Assembly: GCF_907164915.1 (NCBI RefSeq)
Contig: NC_061862.1
Coordinates: forward strand, 123,345,533-123,409,532
Origin: Impatiens glandulifera
Lineage: Eukaryota > Streptophyta > Magnoliopsida > Ericales > Balsaminaceae
Direction: 5' to 3'
Length of the DNA: 64,000 nt
Within the stretch, counting starts at the first letter, position 1. Every line of letters begins with the position of its first letter. Made by a program: the position numbers and the translations under genes. Below are positions 34,596 to 46,383 of this stretch, in pieces. The notes under the pieces are model-generated. The model worked only from the letters and a program-made list of their open reading frames with translations. It was not told where the DNA came from and ran no database searches.

Positions 34596-35399
34596 GATTT
34601 TGACAGCATTTCGTTTACGTAGCATTTCCCAGCATTTCAACCATAACATTGACAGCCATTCAACCATAACGTGAATGAAATGAGATTGATAGAAATGAAC
34701 GTACCCATTTAGATGGTCTCGTCGCGGGGTCTTAGTTGGGTCTCAGGCGTCGTAGAGCTGTGTCGTTGGCGTGGCGGCAGTTGGTCTCCCTCGGACTACG
34801 GTGGCTGGCAGTTGGGGGAAGGGAGGGTGGTGGGGTCGCGGTGGAAAGGAAGAAGAAAGGTGATTGGGGGAATCGGGAATGTTTGGGAAATGGGGGACAT
34901 GTGGGGGATGGGGGGTGGTGGGGGACCAACGGAGGGTAGTGAATGAGAGGAGAGAGGGAAAGGAAAAGAAAAGAAAAAGAAAAAAAAATTAAAAAATGAA
35001 AAGGTTATTGAGGGGTAAAATTGGAAAAATTTATAAAAAAAGGTTAAAAAACAAAAGAATTATTATTGAGGTTAAATTTCAAAATAGCTTGGTTTTTTTA
35101 GGGTCATATTATCAAATTTCCCCGACCGTTGCTCTCCCCACTCTCCCTCCCCTTCTCATCTCCCTAACTCTCCAAGTAATACCGAAGGACGACGAGACCC
35201 ACCTGCAAAGTCGGAGGACGAAAATAGGTTCCCCGACTCCAGCAACATCGTCGGACCACGGACGCATTCAACTATAGACCCGACCGACAAGCATCATCGC
35301 CATCAAAATGGGTATGTTAATTTTTTTCATTCCCATTTAGCTGAACACTCAATAGCTGAAATAATATATATATAAAATATGTTCGAAAGTGTTTTCCAA

Positions 35400-37515
35400 C
35401 AAATTTTGATGGAGTCAATTCTTTAAAATTTTCCTCAGCCTTCTCCTCTTCCTTCTTCTCCTCATTCTCAACTTAGTCTTCTCCTCATTCTTCTCCTCCA
35501 CTTTTTCTCCTCATTCTCAACAGTCTTTTCCTCATTCTTCTCCTCAGTTTTCTCTTCATTTTTCTTCTCTTCATTTTTCTTCTCATCATTCTCCTCATTC
35601 TCAACAGTCTTCTCCTCAGTGTTCTCCTCTTTACCATCAAAATGCAATTTGCGTGGGAGGCAAAATGGAATATTCTTGGGGCGTGGGACGCAAATCAACT
35701 TTCTTGGCCATCTCCTCCTCCTCCTATTATTCCTCCTCCTACACAATCAAAAAATTATATTAATATACATTTAGCGTGTTTCGTGGTGCCCAAATTTACC
35801 TTCTTCTCCTCCTCTTCCTCCTCCTACTACACAATCAAAAAATTAGATTAATATTCTTTTAGGGTGGTGTGTGGTGCATGTTGCGCAAATCTACCTTATT
35901 ATCCTCCTCTTCCTTTTCCTCTTTCTCCTCCTCTTCCTACACAATCAAAAAATTAGATTAAATTGGGCGTGGTGCGCAAATCTACCTTCTTGGTCATCTC
36001 CACCTTCGTCTTCCTCTTCTTGGCCAACTCAACTTCCTTCCTCCTCTTGGCCAACTCCATCAGCCTCTCCTCCTTCTTCTTCATCTCATCATCCTCCTTC
36101 CTCTTCTTCATCTCATTCCTCCCCTCATCCTCCCTCCTCTTCTTCATATCCTTCCTCTCCTACCTCTTATTCTCCTTCTTCTTCTCTGTATCAAGTGCAG
36201 TATCAGTCTCCTTAAACTCTTTCATCAAATCAACATTCTCTTGTTCTTTTATTTCCCCAATAATGTGATTATAAAATGTTGATTTTTCTTGATTAGCTTG
36301 ATTTCAATTTTATCTCATTTACATTCTTTGTCATCTCATCAAGTTTGGCATCAGTATGGGTTTGAGACACTCAATTGGTGCACTAGATATAGAATTGTCT
36401 TGATTAGTTTGAGGAGTCATCGCAGAAGGGACTTGCCGAGAGCTGTCTTGGCTAGTTTCATCGGTAAATTCAGGGTTGGGGAGCTGAGGACTAATAAGTC
36501 TCCTCTTCTTGGTTGGCGGTTTGGGAGTCTTTCATCTTCTTCATTTTTTCTCTTTTTCCCATCCAATTCAAATAATTCATCATAAATGTTGTCTCGCATA
36601 TCTTCAAAGTCCTCCCTATAGTACTTCCTCTTCTCCTCCTCACACTCATCAATTTTGCTGAGAACATTGCACTTTTGGAGGACCGTGAATACCTAATGGA
36701 GGGAATAACTCATGTAGGATGTATAGAGCAATATCCTTAGGCTTTTAGGATCTTGTCATGTCATTTCCGCAAAATTGGGGACAAATGTATTGATAAGCTC
36801 ATAGGTCCACACTTGGAAGGCTAGTGCAAACCCATGTAAAGTATAAGCGTACGTTTTTCTTCTTCCAGGTTTTTTTCTTGGGGAGATATAACCTCGGAGG
36901 TATTTCATATCTTTGTCAATACCCTTCAGAGTTGCTCTGAAGAACACATTTCCCCATGGAAATTGGAGGAACATCTCCATGTCCTCCACTATGCGAAAGA
37001 TTTTCAAACTAATCTTCCTCCTATTATCAGCTGCGAACAAATACTTGTAAATGAGGAATATGAGCCACATCTTCCATGAATCCTCCTTATCAGAGCGTTC
37101 GACAAAAATGACTTCAACCTCTCTCACTCTAACATCTATTTTACCCTTAATATATTTGCGTATAAAAGGGTGGACATTCTTCAACCTCCATGTTTTCCAC
37201 CAAAGGAAATCTGCCAAAGTTGAGGCCTGTCACCAATGAATAATCCTTCATGCCCCAGCAGACCTCCTCACCATTGACCAAGAACCTTATCTCCTTTGAA
37301 TTTGAGCTGATTTTCCTGATGAGCGTCTGATGGAGTATGGTTCATAAGAAAAATATTGTCGGGGATTTGAATAAATACTAGAATTGGGTCTACAAAGCCC
37401 TATCCAAAATATCATGGTTAGTAAACCTCTCCTTTATCATTGTCAAGCTAGTGTTGGTGGATTTCTATGAAACACGTCTAGTAAAATTATTAATAATGGT
37501 TTCGGTTGGTTCCAT
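35400..37515 (-). pseudogene. Decayed DUF1985/Ulp1-type gene of the outer MULE
   Basis: Starting at the ATG at 37515 the minus strand repeats the inner element's DUF1985 region with many stops. The clearest part is 37217-36756 (KEDSWKMWLIFLIYKYLFAA, EDMEMFLQFPWG, QVWTYELINTFVPNFAE). Downstream (36250-35400) is the Glu/Lys-rich region, also broken. No protease domain is present. Compared with the inner copy, two stops replace Trp (SWKS) and Gln (ALQTQF) codons. Confidence 0.7.
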
Positions 37516-37977
37516 CTGTAAAGAAATAATTTGTTAGATTAATGTCATATACACAATGTCAAACGTAAACCAAGATAAAATGCAAATTGCGTGGGGACAC
37601 AAAGTGAAAAATACAATTTACATACCCACGCAAATTCAATTAGTAATTTGCGTATCCATGCAAATTGCATTCTCGGAATTTGCGTACCCACGCAAAATGC
37701 CATTTGCGTACCCACACAAAATGAAATTTGCGTACCACGCAAAATGCAATATACTGATCTCAGAACTCACACCATTTCAAACCATTATGAGAAGGGGAGG
37801 TAGAGAAACGGTCGCCCGGAGAAGAGAGAAAGAAGAAATGATAAATGGGGGAAAAGAGGTTAACAAGAAAAAAATAGTAAGGGTAAAATGGTCCGAATTT
37901 AAAAAAGGTTATTTTTGCAAATTGATTTTAGTAGGGTTAGTTTTGAGATGACCCCACTTTTGAGGGTCTTTTGATCC

Positions 37978-38084
37978 AAGAATAGAAACAGATTTTCAAT
38001 CCTTAACAGGATTAAAATCGCATTTAAGTGAAAAATAGGACAACAATATTCACCCCCCTTCTATTGTTGTGTTCGATCCTAACA
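37978..38084 (+). repeat. Copia LTR end fragment
   Basis: It matches the reverse complement of the start of the LTR at 43223: aagaatagaaac, ggattaaaatc, ctattgttgtg and gatcctaaca. It abuts the right end of the outer MULE. No primer site follows. Confidence 0.7.
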
Positions 38085-38269
38085 ACATCAATAAAATTCA
38101 TGGGGTAAGGGTAATTATAGGTATTGAAACATCAATTCCTGTCTGGCATTAATATCGATAGATGATTCATTTTTTAGTCATGTATAAATGACTAAAGGTT
38201 AACGCTATTGGACATGCAGAGAACATGAAAGTTCTAGTAATGTTTCATGTGGGTTACTAACAAGTAACT

Positions 38270-40290
38270 TCTTAGGGGTGATCATAAATATGATCATGGT
38301 ATCGTCAATGTTTATCCTGAAAGTTAACAAACTTTCCATTAAAATCACTCACAAGTGAGGTTGAGAATGATCATGTATAAATGATCATGGTGCTATCAAC
38401 AAATAGGCTTTAGTAACAGTACTTGGTAATAAAACATCATAAGGGTACCTATCGAAAGATATGATTTTGAACGGAATCGGTAAAAACAGTATTATAGAAC
38501 AATAACTTCAGTGGGGTACCTATCCCGAGATAGGATTTTGAACAAAATTTTGTGAGATTACCTATATGAAGATAGGATTTGAACAGGATTATATACAAAT
38601 AATCATTATGCCTATCGACAAACAAAACTTAAATACCTATCTAGATATAGGGTTTGGAATACCTATTCGGATGATAGGGTTTTTATCTGAGTACCTATCA
38701 AGAGATATGGTTTACTTGAGTGTGCAATAAGGAGATGTGATTTGGTTACCTATCGAGTGATAGGGCTTTGTTCAAGGATCTATCGAGTGACAGGGTTTGG
38801 AGTTTGGACAAGATCATGTACAAATGATCGAGTGACAGGGTTTGGAGTTTGGACAAGGCTTGATGCTTATTAAGAAAGATGGAATTCAGAGAAACCTATT
38901 TAAATAACAGGGTTTGATTACATGTGGAGTGATTGGGTTTGATCGGGATCATGTACGAATGATCTATTTGCTTATTAACAAACAAGGCTTAATGATTTTG
39001 AAATTTGGGAGATGTACCTATTGAACAATAGAGTTTTGACTGTGTACTTTTCAAGAGATAGGGTTTAACTAAGTACATATGTGAGTGATAGGGTTTGAAA
39101 TACCTATTTGAATGATAGGGTTTTGTTTGAGGACCTATTAAGGGATAGGGTTTGATTTACCTATTTGGATGACAGGGTTTGGAAATACTTGTTTGAATGA
39201 TAGAGTTTTATTTTAGATCATATACATATGGTCTTTTGGCTTGTCTACATACAAGGCTTTGGAGGATCTATCGAAAGATAGAGCTTGGTTTGGCAATTCT
39301 TTTGATTGTATTAATGTTGTAGTAGGGGAATACCTATCGGAGATAGGGCGTTAGCCGAATCATATATAAATTATTTATCGCACCTATCAACATATAGGGT
39401 TTCTAACATAACCATATCCAAATGATGTCTCGACAATTCGACAAATAGGGTTTGTTGATGGAATCGTGTACGAACGATTTTTCACACCTATCGACATATA
39501 GGATTTATTGGAGGAATCGTGTAGGAACGATTTCTCGCACCTATTAACATATAGGGTTTATTGGCAGAATCGTGTATGAACGATTTTTCGCACCTATCAA
39601 CTAATAAGGTTTACTATATCGAATCATGTATAAATGATTTCTCGCATCTATCAACAAATAGGGTTTACTATACAGAATCGTGTACGAATGATTTCTCGCA
39701 CATATCAATAGATAGGGTTTACTGACAGAATTGTGTACAAATGATGTCTTGACATATCAATAGATAGTGTTTAGACGAGATTGTGTACGAACAATCTCAC
39801 GTACCTATCAACATATAGGGATTATTGACAGGATTATGTACAAACAATTCTCGTACATCCACATATTAAGGTTTACTGTCTAAATCTTATACGAACGATT
39901 TCTCGCACTTATCAGTATATATGTTTTCTAAAAGAGTTGTATATGAACAACATCTTGATCTATTGACCAAAAGGGTTTATAACGAAATCATATACAAATT
40001 ATGTCTTGACCTATTGATAAATGGGGTTTGCAGATGGAATCTTGTTCAAACGATTTCTCGTACATAACAATAGATAGAATTTCTAATGAAATTATGTACA
40101 AATAATGTCTTGTCCTATCGATAAATAGGGTTTGCAGATTGAATCGTGTACGAACGATTTCTCACACCTACCGATAGATAGAATGTACTAGCAGAATCAT
40201 GTACGAACGATTTCTCACACTTATCAACAAATTAGTTTACTGGTAGAATCGTGTACGAACGATTTCGCGTACCTATCAATAAATAGGTGT
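38270..40290. repeat. Degenerate tandem array with two short hairpins per unit
   Basis: Units of roughly 60-70 bases alternate a hairpin of type cctatc-nnnn-gatagg (followed by gttt) with one of type aatcgt-gtacga-acgatt. About 30 units are recognisable. The second stem varies between copies with matching changes on both arms: gatcat/atgatc at 38812-38829, gagattgt/acaatctc at 39777-39798, gttgt/acaac at 39936-39951, aatcgt/acgatt at 40142-40159. It may be the repeat-rich 3' region of the gypsy element that follows. Confidence 0.8.
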
Positions 40291-43217
40291 AGGAGACTCG
40301 ATTTTACTTATTTTTCTTTTGTAGTATCGGTCGCGGCTCGATGCCTTGTAAGAAAATATTTCAACAAAATCCTTGTTTCCCTTTATTTTTCAAAGTGTCC
40401 TTCACAGTTAGTTGAAACTCGTTAGGAAATAGTTTTAGCTTTATTTATGGATAAATGACTCATGCTTTTAGATAAATAAACATTTATTTCCAAGTTCCTA
40501 TCCTTGTTTATCTCTTTTTGTTTCTAGATTGGAATGAACCTTTATCCTTTGAATTGAATAATGACGTTTTCGGATTCGAAACGTATTCAGGGCTAGATTT
40601 TGAACATCTTTTCCGTCCTTTATGATGATTTTTGTTTCATTGACGAGCAAGATTTCTTTTTCCCCAATTTTCAAAATATCGGCTATAAATTCGATCTCGT
40701 GTACAAACGATTATCCATGATTATAACCCTCCATGAATTCGGTCAACACTTTGACCTTTTGATAAAAGAGTGCAACTTATTTTTGGTTGCTCAGCTCTGA
40801 ACTTCATTTCTTAAAATTTGACTCATCACAAAAACATTTGGGAGAGGCTTTCTACTTTCTACTTAGGGTTTTCATATGCCATTTGTTCTCTCTTTTTTAT
40901 TGGCTCGCGGGTGTATCTGGTAAAATCGTTACATCCATGCATTTGTCATAGCAATCAAGATTCATATCTTGGGTAGGCTGCGGATGGTAATATCAATACC
41001 TCAACCACTTGAGCCTTTTTTTTCTTCGTTCCTGGGGTGTATCTGGTAGAATTGAAACATTATACTATTGCCATAACAATCAAGACTAGAGTCTGAGTAA
41101 GCACGAAGGGTAATTTCAATACCTCAACCAACACATGAACATTTTTCAATATTTTAGAGATTTTTGGAGTTTATTCCGGTTCTCTTTCTAACATTTTATT
41201 TTTTGTTTTTTCTTCCCAAAGTATGTGTTTCAAACCTCTCATTCTTTCACAAAAGTAACGATTAAGTGTACTTTCTCAATTTGGGACCTTGAGCATCACT
41301 TTTCGGGTTCATTGTAAAATCCTCGTTTTGCTTTTGAGAATATCAATCGAATAGAAGCGATGCTCTTGGCTATGCCTCTACTTGTTTCCTAAAATCTGAA
41401 ACATCAGGTCTAGGATGGGATCAAGATTTTCTTCCTTTCTCAAAATTTTTTCTTTCTTTTGAGGAAGGGACTAGGGGTTTTATTTAGATATTTGATACCG
41501 GGCCCGCAAACATGCAGGTTGTCTATGTATCTTCTCGATTTTATTTTTCTACAATAGAAGAGTCGGGTCTCCGTAGTTCGGACCTTGAGTACTTTGTCCA
41601 TGTTGCAAGTTATACAAAACATAGGATTGTATTCTATTGAGATAAACTTCTTTTGAGGTAGATCTTTAAACCATTCAATGATTCTTGATAATATACAAAA
41701 TATATTTAAGTGCATCGAGATTTCTTGGCATAATAAACTCTTCACCTTCTAGATTAGATAGGCGAACAACTCTTCTAGAGAGGATTTTATTAAGTAGGAA
41801 GGGTCCTTCCCATTAGGGTCGAACATGCATTTTTGGTAGGTTTGGGTTTTTCATAAAGTGTTCAACCACTTATCTTCCATTAATGTCAGTTGATCATATC
41901 GAGATTTAAGTTAGTCTTCTTCTATGACGTGGATCTCTAAGAGCACTCTTAGAATTGGAATCTAGATTTTGGAGGGTTGTACGACGTCCATGTCGTAAAC
42001 CAGAAAGTAGAGAGTTTTGTCCGTTGATGTTCGAGTGGTTGTACGATATCCCTATATGACATATGGCGGTTTCTCGTGCCTATCTTTATACGGGCTGGTC
42101 ATCTTCTTGATGATCCTAATCACGTTTTTGTTTGTCGCTTCGACCGCACCATTAGTTTGGGTTCTATATGACGATGATTTGTGGTGCTTGATCTTGAATT
42201 CGTCGAGCAATTGCAATACTTTTCCTTGAAAGTGTCGACTATTGTCTGAAATCAGGGCATGAGGAACTCCATATCTAGCGATGATGCTATTTCGGATGAA
42301 CATTCCCACTTGAGATGATTTCAAGACTATGTAAGAGGCTGTTTCAACCCATTTGGTAAAGTAGTCTATAACCACGAGTATGAACTCTTGTTCATTTGAC
42401 GTGTGTGATAGATTTTCACGATTATGTCGATTCCCCATGTGGAAAAGGGTCTGGGGATGTCATGTTATAGAGGAGCGAGGCTAGTGTATGCTTTAGGTTA
42501 GCATTGATTTGGCACTGATGACAACTCCTTACATGACTCACACATTTTTGTTCTAGGTTTTGCGAATAATATCATAGACGAAGTATTTTCTTGGATATAG
42601 CCATTCCATTCTTGGGTAGGCCACATGTCCCTACATGCACTTCTTCCATGATCCTCTTGGACTTAGTATTGCCTATGTAAAATATATTTTGACTATCGAA
42701 AGATCGACAATAAAGTCTATTGGCAATTCAAGCGTAGTTGATGGAATATTGGCGCAACGCATGTCGTTCCTTTGGTCAGAAAATAGAAGGGTATTATCCA
42801 TACTCAATGTGCTTCTATAGAATATAATACCATGGTTTAGCAACATTCTCATAGGAAGTGACAACCCCTGATTCAAAAGAAGGTTGTTGGATTTGTCGGA
42901 TTTTTAGAGGTTTGACTTTGATTCGGTCAGGCTAACAAAGTAAGCAGAGCATCCGCAAAACGATTTTGACTTCTGGGAGCGTGAACAAATGATACTTGAT
43001 CAAATTTGTTCATGAATTTGGTCAAGTGAACGTGGTAGGATTTCAAGATTTCCCCTTTCACTTGCAATATGCCATTGGCTTGGGATATAACCAAGTTAGA
43101 ATCACCAACAACTTCTAGCTTAGTTTCCCCTTTTTCATATGCCAACTTGAGACCCAAGAGGCATTTCTTGTCTTCTCCCTAGTTATTAATGAAATGATTT
43201 TGAGTTTTATGGATATT
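40291..43217 (-). mobile_element. Remnant of a Tat/Ogre-like Ty3/gypsy retrotransposon
   Basis: On the minus strand, a second RNase H (43157-42927; VVGDSNLVISQANG and PRSQNRFADALLTLL) is followed by an integrase core (42438-42052; VVIDYFTKWVETA, ISDNSRHFQGK, HHKSSSYRTQTNGAVEATNK). A GPY/F-like stretch is near 41800. The RNase H type and the order fit Tat-lineage elements, which often have tandem repeats in the 3' untranslated region; the array at 38270-40290 could be that. Bases 40291-41750 show no coding region. The RNase H end is cut by the copia insertion at 43223. Confidence 0.75.
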
Positions 43218-43222
43218 GGGTT

Positions 43223-44574
43223 TGTTAGGATCCGGTACAACAATAGTAGGGGGGTTGAGTATTTTTGAACTAATAATCATTTTCAATTAGATTTTAATCC
43301 TATAATAGATTAAGAATATGTTTCTATTCTTCATAAATCTTCGCAAGCTCTTGAACGGATTCAAGTGCGAAAATACTTGCTAGATTTGAAACGGAAAATA
43401 AACGATATTAAAATGTATAAATGAAATAACACACGGAGTTTTATGGATGTTCGGAGATAAAACTCCTACACCACCCCTTCTTCTATATCCAGAAGGATTT
43501 TACTAGAAGACTTTGATTTGTATAGCGCCTACACAAACTTAGTTAGAACTCTAAGACTTAACAGTTGCATGTTCTCAATACTTATCTATCACACTCTGTT
43601 GAACAGAACATCGATTATTCAACTTACAACACACTATTAATGACTATCAGGTAGTCCAGTAAATTATCTCTCAGCTTAACGTAGAGAATTATATAATACA
43701 CTAGAGAATAAATAAGATAGAGAGAGTAAGTTGATTCAAGAAATTAAGTGTCTAGAAATCTAGTGATCAAGTGATTCACCATTGTGCTTTGCTATATTTA
43801 TATATTTGATTTATGGTAACGGTCAAATCTATTCAGTTGATACGTGACACCTAATACGTTCGTCGTACGCCAGACATACGAGATTTTAGTGCACACGACA
43901 AAGGAATATTTGTTCATGGTAGAGTAGAGAGTTGGATGAACATTTTGTCGTATACAGCTAACGTGGCACTCAGCTGATAACGTTCTCAACTGTTGGATCA
44001 GTCTTCTAATGAAGTTTCTCAGTTGCCTGTTGTTCATCTTCTCAACTACCTTTTGCTCAACTGCCTAGCTATTGAGACGTTTTCCCATAAATCGACATGC
44101 GCTTCTTCACATCACTACTATAGAGACATCTGCCCAGAAATCTGCCTATGCTTTCTTCACACCTCAGTTGTTGAGACGTGTGCCCAAATGTCTGCCCGCG
44201 CTTTTTCACAGCACTACCACGTATACATGTGCTTTCTTCACCGCTCAATTGTTGAGAAGTTTTCCCAGACGTATGCCCGCGCTTTCTTCACAAATCACCT
44301 GTTGAGACATCTGCCTGTGCTTTCTTCACATCTCAGCTGCTGAGACGTCTACCCAGATGTCTGCCCGCGCTTTCTTAGTTTTACATGAACATTAATAGGA
44401 CTTAGTTTTATTTAATCAAATCATCAAAACTATGACACATCATCAAAACTATGCCTTAATTAATTATTCTAAGTTTAATTAAACCATTTCTTTTAATTAA
44501 TTGATTTCCTTCTAATATTAATTCCCCCTTATTAATTCTTTAACTTAATCTAATAATTTTTCCTTTATCTAACA
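43223..44574 (-). repeat. 3' LTR of the deleted copia element
   Basis: It begins tgttaggatccggtacaaca and ends tttatctaaca on the plus strand. It carries the conserved LTR block (43441-43482) and a 50-base tandem array (about 44075-44385) with repeated gagacgtct and cccagatgtctgcc words. Confidence 0.9.
43441..43482 (-). promoter_or_regulatory. Conserved LTR block (copy 2)
   Basis: The minus strand reads gaaggggtggtgtaggag, then ttttatctccgaacatcc and ataa. It is shared with the other four blocks. Confidence 0.65.
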
Positions 44575-45521
44575 ATTTTCACCTTTTTGATGATGTTAAA
44601 ACTAAGTCATAAGAATAGGTGTTTCAAAAATACATAAAGTTAAGTTAGAATTATTCAAACCTATTTCTGAGGATGATTTAATTCAAGCTATATTCTAGAC
44701 TTCTCTTTAGAGGAGAAGGCTTTCCCAAACTCCCCTTCCTCCTTGTATAGGCTTCCCCTGCTTGTTCTTCCCCCTCTACTATAGGTTTCCCCCATTTTTA
44801 ACACCATCAACATCTTTGATAAGATCAAAATGCTATTCTACTCAGCTGAAGAGTAGTCGACTGATACTCACTAAGATAGTTGACGCATCATGCAGTCCGC
44901 ATGCCTTGTACTTCAGTTGAGTTAGAGACAATTGTTTCAACATATCTAGCTTATCAGCTGACTATCAAAATTTCCCCTAAATTTATGCATCAATTTAATT
45001 AATTTAAATCTAGTTATCCTAAAATATTTATAAAGTAAGAAAACTTAGTCTTAGGGAGTGGCTTTGTGGAGATATATTTTGTCAGTAGTGAGTTGTTGCT
45101 TGTCATATGCCTGGAGCAGCCACTCTCTAGATGTCATACTTAATCTTCCACACTATTGTCCTATTCTACCTGCACTTATAATTATTTATAGCTCTGGTAC
45201 CCAAAATCACTTGGGTCCATGGTGGATTAGCCCTTTGGGGATCCATACTTGAATTATTTTTATAGATCTCCGATTTTGTATGTTTATTTTAAGTTTGACA
45301 TAATTCATTTTGCTAGCTGATGATCCCTTGACTTCAGAAGATGATTTTTATCAAACTTATTGACTTTCTATCAAGTTTTTGCTTGCTAGGTCAGCTGGCT
45401 GCCTTTTTCTTGGATTTTAGCTAGCTTGACGTTGGTTTATCATATTTAGTTTCATATTTTAAAGTCAAGTCATCACAGATATGATTAATTCTAATATCCG
45501 TTAAATTTCCCTTGACAAGGC

Positions 45522-46370
45522 TTATGGGATTAAGCTTGCCTTCACAGGATTTAACTTTTTACTGGATTCAGTTAGATTGCTCTCAGTATATTCTAAACCG
45601 GACTTATGTCCGGCGGGCCTTTGCTGCTTAAGTAGCTGCTCGAGAGCATTCCCAAATTTCGTCCAAGAACTAACCACATAGTTTAATCTTTCATTTTCAG
45701 CCGAAAGAATTTGAATTATTTCTTTGAGCTTCTCATTATCAACTGAGAGCTCATTTATTTTGTTCTTTAAAATTTCTAATTCATTATTTTGTTTTGAAAA
45801 ACTTGTATAGTCAGATTTGTTTTTCAAATTAATTTCATTAAAAGAATCTGACAGTTTCTTGTACTCATTGACTGTAGTAGTTAGATCATCTCGAGTGAAC
45901 TCGTCAGAAGTGAAATCAAATACCTCATTATTGTTTTCCATAAAGCATTTGACACTTTCTTCCTCACTTTCACTTGAGTTGCCTTCATAGATTTGAGTCA
46001 CCTTCTCCTAGATCACTTTGGTAGTAGAGAATGACTTGATTTTGCTGAACATGTTCTTGTCCAGCATCTTGTATAAACTGTCTTTGGCCACGTTTTCGAG
46101 GTTAGCCTTCCTCTTATCTTCAGCAGTCCAATCAAATCTTGGTTTCTCCTTCATCTCTGGATCTCCGTCGGTTGAAGTTGTGGTTGTGATGACTTTCATA
46201 ATTTTCATTGGACCATCAATGATGACATACCACATATCATCATCTTAAGCGGCCAAATGAGCTTGCATTATGATCTTCTAGTCATCATAGTCTTCTTTTA
46301 AGAACATTGGAATTTTGTTTAGGATAAACATGATTCAGGTATCTGCTTTACTTGAGAATAGAAAACCTTA
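45522..46370 (-). pseudogene. Copia gag remnant in the deleted element
   Basis: The minus-strand pieces 46235-46008 (PRFDWTAEDKRKANLENVAK) and 46001-45522 match two gag regions of the element at 1-13120. They are the N-terminal part and the acidic linker (ENNNEVFDFTSDEFTRDDL), and a long coiled-coil stretch follows. Traces of the gag end and protease region remain at 45050-45260. The middle of gag with the zinc knuckle is missing. Confidence 0.75.
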
Positions 46371-46383
46371 CTCTGATACCACT

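Larger units (their letters stand above)
25034..35122. mobile_element. Inner Mutator-like element with 9-bp target duplication
   Basis: It begins gggaaatttgataatatgac and ends with the inverse (gtcatattatcaaatttccc). Inverted repeats extend about 130 bases at roughly 85 % identity by eye. The direct repeat cgaccgttg flanks it at 25025-25033 and 35123-35131, the 9-bp duplication typical of Mutator elements. It contains a Ulp1-type gene (plus), a MuDR-type transposase gene (minus, convergent) and five minisatellite arrays. Both genes carry stops, so autonomy is doubtful. Confidence 0.92.
24866..37977. mobile_element. Outer MULE, split by the inner MULE
   Basis: Terminal inverted repeats are at 24866-25024 and about 37850-37977. 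They share a perfect stretch of about 31 bases beginning atctcaaaactaaccctact, and further similarity inward. The left arm is only the repeat itself; the right arm (35132-37977) holds a decayed DUF1985 gene on the minus strand. No target duplication is visible, and the extreme right end differs from the left end. Its sequence is related to the inner MULE's ends (ttgat followed by accctaaa). Confidence 0.7.

Noticed and set aside
38270..40290. Spaced palindromic repeats resembling a CRISPR array
   Set aside because: Units are degenerate and uneven, the spacers are part of the repeat, and the context is a plant gypsy element.
40600..41745. Open frames of 66 and 101 residues
   Set aside because: No similarity to a gypsy domain or other family that I recognise. 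Size and composition fit chance frames in the 3' region of a gypsy remnant.
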